This document shows, piece by piece, positions 59,850-64,000 of a DNA stretch of 64,000 nt. Source of the DNA: Rhynchopus euleeides (taxonomy: Eukaryota > Euglenozoa > Diplonemea > Diplonemida > Diplonemidae); the NCBI GenBank assembly GCA_963210315.1, contig OY723266.1, positions 2,232,001-2,296,000 of the forward strand, given 5' to 3'. Numbering within the stretch: the first letter of the stretch is position 1; each line of letters begins with the position of its first letter. Position numbers and translations under genes: made by a program. Below the pieces are notes generated by a model that was not told the origin of the DNA, did no database searches, and saw only the letters and a list, made by a program, of their open reading frames with translations.

Positions 59850-60600
59850 AGTCAGCTTCGTGGCCAAGGCACTTCGAGGCAACTCGCATGGCATCTGGAG
59901 TGAAGGTGCCCTGAAAGACGGCGTGCTGTGTGGTCTGCGATCTGAACGCCTCGGCAAAACAACGTCTCGCGGTGCCCATGCAGCTTGGTCAACTTGTCCC
60001 TGGTACTCCGAACAAATGCGACATGTCCACATGTCCCCGTCCTTGTGGAAGTTGGTCTCGACTTCACGTGCCCTTTCTGCTTCTGCGGCTGCCAGGGCAT
60101 TCTGGTCTCGCTCCCGCGACACGGTTTGCGCCCGCTCTCAGCTTCCAAGCAACACAAACGCGCCGAAGATTATAAACAAGCCGTGCCTGTGTGGGAGGGT
60201 GGGGGAGGGGGTTGGGGTGGGGTCCCCGATATCGGTTTCAGTGATACACGCTACTTAGATATCTAATCTATCTCAAGACGAGGACGAGGTCTCCCGCGCG
60301 CGGCGGCGGCGACTCATCGGCGGCTGCGCAGAAGAAGATGACGAACTGCTCGCGACGGCCTCCTTCCCCCCGTCGTCTTCAGCCCTCGCTTCTGTGCTTG
60401 CAAACCAAGCTGTGCCACGGTCATCCCTTCTTGGACGATGGCCGCGATGTCGCGCCTCTGCACAGAGGCCAGTGCGGTTTCCTTCTTCGCCTCTCGCGCA
60501 GCGCGGGAGGCTTCTGCACTGTCCATCACGCGCTGCTTCTCCGCCACGTCCTCCAGCATCTCCTCCCCCAGGCGTCTCCCACGTCGCGTGGATACTGATG
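59850..60600 (-). pseudogene. Possible minus-strand gene remnant
   Basis: Two minus-strand frames look more coding-like than a chance shadow, with helical composition and G/C-ending codons. At about 60596-60340 the frame reads RLGEEMLEDVAEKQRVMDSA and KKETALASVQRRDIAAIVQEG. At about 60150-59990 it reads ERAQTVSRERDQNALAAAEAERA, followed by MWTCRICSEYQGQ, a possible first half of a zinc finger. The pieces are in different frames and no complete gene can be drawn, so it is a decayed gene, an unrecognised split gene or coincidence. It would be the only minus-strand gene in the window. Confidence 0.25.
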
Positions 60601-60756
60601 CACGACACGGACACCACCACCCCGCCCCCATCCCACAGGGCATTACACACGGGAGGGCGTGTGTGGTGAGCACGTCAGCCGAGACGACATCCCCTACACA
60701 GGCTACACACCCATCCCACACCCATCCCACCTCCGCACATCCGGGTGTCTGCTGCG

Positions 60757-62876
60757 ATGGAGGACTGTTGGGTGAACATCGCAGACGACCTGATCGACCT
60801 CCGACTGAGGGGCACGCAGTCTTGGGATGAGGACCAGATCCGCACCGCGGTGGAGGAGGGCGCCGAGAGCGCGGTGTACCGGCGGGTCGTCACGCAGCTG
60901 ATGCAGGAGCTGGCGGGGATCACCATCGACACGTCTCACAAGATGCGGTTCTACAACACCGTGAAGATGGGGCTCCGCACCATCAAGGTGGATCACTACC
61001 TTAAGATGGACCTGCACGGCTCCCTCGACGACAGGCGGTACCTGCTGGAGTATCTCATCAGCGAGGTGATGGCGAACCGCCTCCTGGAGAGCAACCTGCT
61101 GGAGAAGAGCGGCGAGGAGAGCATGCTGTTTGCCCCCGACGCGCGCGAGAGCAACATGAAGTCTGCGATGAAGAACATCTGCAACGTGTTGGATTTCAAG
61201 AGCTCGAAGATCGGGACTGCCATCCTGAAGCGCCTGGAGCTCTCCCTCGGGGATATCGCCAAGGCGGTGCCTGCGGGCTACCTCACGCCTGTCATGCAGC
61301 GGGCAGAGCTGGCCGCACCCCTGGACCTTCTGGAGCGGATGTGCTCGCTGTTCAACGAGCAGTTCACAAAGAGGCGTGAGCTGCTGCTGAAACGGTTCCG
61401 CCTTACGGTGCAGTCCTTCCTGTGGTCGGACAAGGCGGGGGTTGACCTGGCTTCGCTGAACAACCGGACGGAGGCGGTGCGGTCCATTCTTTCCAACAAG
61501 CCTGCGGTGCGCGCGGAGAGTATCTTTAGCATCACGCATCTGTCGCTGTTTGTGGCGACGCAGGTCTGCATCAGCAGCGCAGACCGCAAGGATCTCATGC
61601 GTGGGGAGCACAAGCTGTATAAGCTGTCCGATGTGCCTGACAGAGATGGGCGGGTCAACACTTACAACGCGGAGGAGCGTCTTAAGGCAGATGTCGAACG
61701 TGCGAACGCAAGCCTGAAGGGCATCAAGCTGGAAGGCGGCGGCAAGCAGCGTGCCCCCGACTGGACGTGCCCCAGCTGCTCTGCCACGGTGTATGGGTCG
61801 AAGAGCTCCTGCTTCAGGTGCGGCACGTCGAAGGATGGCAAGAAGGTGTGTAGCCTTTGTTGCCGTCGGGTTGTGGCAAATATCCCCAGGAGAAGCCAAG
61901 GGTCAGGGTGGGGGGTCGGGGGATGGGGGTGTCGTGGCGTGTGCCTTTTCTTCCCACAGCTGCTGTGCGTCACACAACATCCCCTGCTAGGCTGCCGACT
62001 GGTTGTGCAACAACTGCAATGCGGTGGTGTTCGCGACGAAGACCCACTGCTTCAAATGCAACGCGCCGCGCGGCAATGCAATCGACGCACCTGCGAATAT
62101 GTCTGGCGTGCAGGGTCACAAGGGCGGGAACCGCAACAGGGTGCAGGGAGGGCAGAAGGGCGGCAAGGGAAAGGGGTATTCCTCCTACGGGCAGCACCCA
62201 GGTATGCTGCGCGATGAACTGTTTCAAGGCAGCCCACTCACACACCGTGATAGACACAACACACACCCCGCCCGCCCCACACCTGACAGGCTACGGTTCG
62301 TCAGAAAGTCACGGCTACAGGGTATGCTATGCTGTTCACTCGTTTTCTGTTGTTGTGAATTGCGTTGGCGCTTCCACTGCTGTGTAGTGTTGGTGGTGTG
62401 CGGAGCACGATTGTCTGCGGTATCGTGTCATTATCCCACTCACAAGTGTGCGTAAAGCGCCCTATCACTTCACAGCTACAACCGCTCTGATGATTTTCCT
62501 TTTGTTTGTTGCGTTGACGCGTCTACACACAAAACCCTGAACTGATCACACCCTGAGCCTGAGGAAGGGTGGGGTTAGTGTATAGAGCACGTTTGGTTGC
62601 AGCTGTGGTGGGATGCTTTCCGCTCACACGAGTGTGCTTAAAAAAAATAACTGCTGCAGATCCCCCACCGCAGACCCTCACCTGTCCCTCCCTCGGGTTT
62701 GGTTATGTGTCGAGTTTCCGCTCTGTCCGGTGAAAAGATGAGACCCCTGCTGGCCACCTTGCACTGCCACGGAATATATTCATTTTTCGTCCCCCCCCCT
62801 CCCAAGCCGTTTCCCCCCCTACGTCCACACCAACACACCACACAACCCCACCACACAGGGCTACAGCGGGAAATAG
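60757..62876 (+). CDS. FAM98-like protein with two RanBP2-type zinc fingers
   Basis: The supported exons are 60757-61845, 61991-62201 and 62290-62321. A possible last exon, 62859-62876, reads GYSGK and stop. Introns are GT-AG, 145, 88 and ~537 nt. Residues 1-~310 match the FAM98 (DUF2465) fold, best in KRFRLTVQSFLWSDKA, SIFSITHLSLF and DVPDRDGRVN. FAM98 proteins sit with RTCB and DDX1 in the tRNA ligase / RNA transport complex. The C-terminal part adds two RNA-binding zinc fingers, WTCPSCSATVYGSKSSCFRC and WLCNNCNAVVFATKTHCFKC, then Gly/Lys/Tyr-rich tail sequence. If the third intron is not used, the protein ends at 62387 instead. The Met at 60757 is the first suitable one. Confidence 0.75.
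62535..62640. repeat. Block related to the SNARE 3'-flanking repeat, copy C
   Basis: Keeps the order CACACCCT-AGCCTGA-GAAGGGTGGGGTT, then GTTT, GCTGTGG and GCTCACAC-AG, seen at 12645 and 33406. It lies within the proposed last intron or 3' flank of the FAM98-like gene. The ACCCT...AGGGT pairing is kept here and in copy B. Confidence 0.6.
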
Positions 62877-64000
62877 TATCCAGTGGGCGAAACCTGCTCC
62901 TGCGTGACCGCGGCGCTGGGTGCTGCTTCTTGGGGTGACAACCACCTCCACCTGCTGCCTGCCTCTCTCTATCCCCTCTTCCCTTTGGGGAGAGACGAGC
63001 GGCACCCACCACCACCACCACTAACCACACACCCCGCGCTGCCTCAACGTTTGCTACAACGCCATGACTGCCGCTGCCGTGGGTGGCCTCCTCAGTATCG
63101 CCATGCGGCACCCCTGCCTGCCCCGCCCCGTGGTGCGAATGGGAGAACGGAAAAGAGGATGGGTGCAGCGCTCCCTCTGGCATCTGCAGCATGTGCCCGT
63201 GTCACAGTGGAGAGCAGAGAGCTGCAGAGGGCTTCCACCTCCGCACAGGACAAAGGGGTGGGGGGTGGGGGGGGTGGGGGGGGGGCAGTTGCCCACACGA
63301 CGCAGTGGTGGTCAGGGCGACATGTCAGGTGACCTGACCACTGCGTCGTGCAGATTTGGGGGGGGGGGGGGGGGGCTATTGCCTCTGCCTCTCTGAGGAC
63401 ACAGACACACCGTGACACGGGTGTGGAGCAGCACGACACGGCACAGACACGGTCTCAAGTCAACACTTGAGACAGTGAGAACTGACAGACAGACAGAGTG
63501 AGATATAACGAGACACTCCCTAACCTGCCGCCGTGGCTTGGCACCCCCTGTCGGACGAACCCCCGCTCTTTCGCTGCCCCCACCACCCCCTGCATGTGTG
63601 TGTGGGGCGGGGGGAACGAAGAAGTGGCGGGCTGACTCCGTGCTGGGCTGCTGCCGAATGCCTGGCACCGCACACTGCATGCGCTATGCCGTGTCGTGTC
63701 TCGTCTCTCTCTCTCTCTCTCTCTCTCTCGTTGCAGGGAAAGGAAAGAAAATGGAAATGACAAAAAGGGGGGCGGCCCCCTCCCCCAAGCAACGTTAAGT
63801 TAACAGGGCGGGCCGGGGGCGGGGGAGAGGGGGGGGGTTTTTATCTTCACAGCAACGGGGGGTGGGGGAGGGAGGAGTGGGAGCTGCTTCCCATTTGGAA
63901 GGTGTACCCCAGGCGCCCGCCTCTCTCTCCTCCCCCCCCCCCCCCAATCCCGTCTCTCGGACACAGCTTTGCATGTTGAGTCGAGGGAGATCAAGTCATC
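62877..64000. other. Intergenic to window end, G runs, hairpin, CT repeat
   Basis: No supported gene. A frame starting at ATG 63064 (MTAAAVGGLLSIAMRHP) after a C/A-rich leader could be the first exon of a gene but runs into G-run sequence and is not recognisable. G runs are at 63255-63287 and 63358-63375, and a CT microsatellite is at about 63700-63730. Confidence 0.4.
63296..63350. repeat. 18-bp stem hairpin between two G runs
   Basis: CACGACGCAGTGG at 63296 and TCAGG to 63316 pair with CCTGACCACTGCGTCGTG at 63333-63350, with only a 3-base bulge (TGG) in the left arm and a 16-base loop. Long G runs lie directly on both sides. Role unknown. Confidence 0.75.

Larger units (their letters stand above)
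59037..60756. other. Intergenic with degenerate repeat and antisense coding-like stretch
   Basis: Holds the degenerate repeat at 59283-59545 (partner 22667-22855). A coding-like stretch lies on the minus strand at about 59850-60600. A CCCCGATATCGG palindrome near 60222 also occurs in the foldback element near 57020. The last 60 bases are C/A-rich leader (ACACCCATCCCACACCCATCCC). Confidence 0.5.

Noticed and set aside
63064-63396. Frame starting MTAAAVGGLL as a further gene
   Set aside because: It runs into G-run sequence and its composition is unremarkable; it could be a first exon, but nothing confirms it.

Overview
The window looks like nuclear DNA of a GC-rich protist, best matching a euglenozoan of the diplonemid type (Paradiplonema/Diplonema-like). 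The reasons are these. Every gene I can support lies on the + strand across 64 kb. Most start codons sit a short way after a C/A-rich tract and an AG, as expected for spliced-leader trans-splicing of a unidirectional cluster. Several genes also carry ordinary GT-AG cis-introns, which kinetoplastids almost lack. The content is eukaryotic (syntaxin, LEO1, mitochondrial carrier, FAM98, NACHT-WD40). Two genes look like carbohydrate-degrading enzymes, one of them of bacterial type. The taxon is an inference; I see no rRNA, tRNA or spliced-leader RNA gene.

Layout. 1.8-3.9 kb: a secreted/membrane CUB-like repeat protein interrupted by a 580-bp hAT-like MITE with a clean 8-bp target duplication. 5.8-7.1 kb: Sel1-repeat protein. 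9.5-10.6 kb: AA10 LPMO with CBM1-like tails. 11.7-12.6 kb and 31.6-32.6 kb: two copies of a Qa-SNARE gene, the first without its membrane anchor. 13.5-15.8 kb: a large secreted glycosidase-like protein. 17.5-18.4 kb: mitochondrial carrier. 19.2, 25.7 and 40.0 kb: three near-identical genes with a ubiquitin-like N-terminus and ankyrin-like repeats, each followed by the same ~0.85 kb non-coding tail. 22.1-22.5 kb: possible single-pass membrane protein. 23.5-24.9 kb: RD-rich CCHC zinc-knuckle protein. 28.4-30.3 kb: LEO1 of the Paf1 complex, three exons. 35.5-38.1 kb and 43.1-48.3 kb: large coiled-coil proteins. 42.6-42.9 kb: remnant of a PI-PLC C2 domain touching the end of the third duplicated unit. 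48.8-52.7 kb: a broken ubiquitin-like/ankyrin gene followed by a NACHT-pentapeptide-WD40 gene whose four WD40 units are almost identical 126-bp repeats. 53.7-56.0 kb: membrane protein with two tandem glutaminyl cyclase (M28-like) domains. 56.8-57.4 kb: a hairpin-filled foldback element. 58.0-59.0 kb: small basic low-complexity protein with two tiny introns. 60.8-62.9 kb: FAM98-like protein fused to two RanBP2-type zinc fingers.

The spaces between genes (often 1-2 kb) hold G- and C-homopolymer runs, hairpins and repeated 3'-flanking pieces shared between distant places, but little that looks coding. The main themes are recent segmental duplication of gene plus 3' flank, internally amplified repeats (CUB-like, WD40, ankyrin), and small non-autonomous transposons. 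Nothing retroviral or capsid-bearing was recognised.
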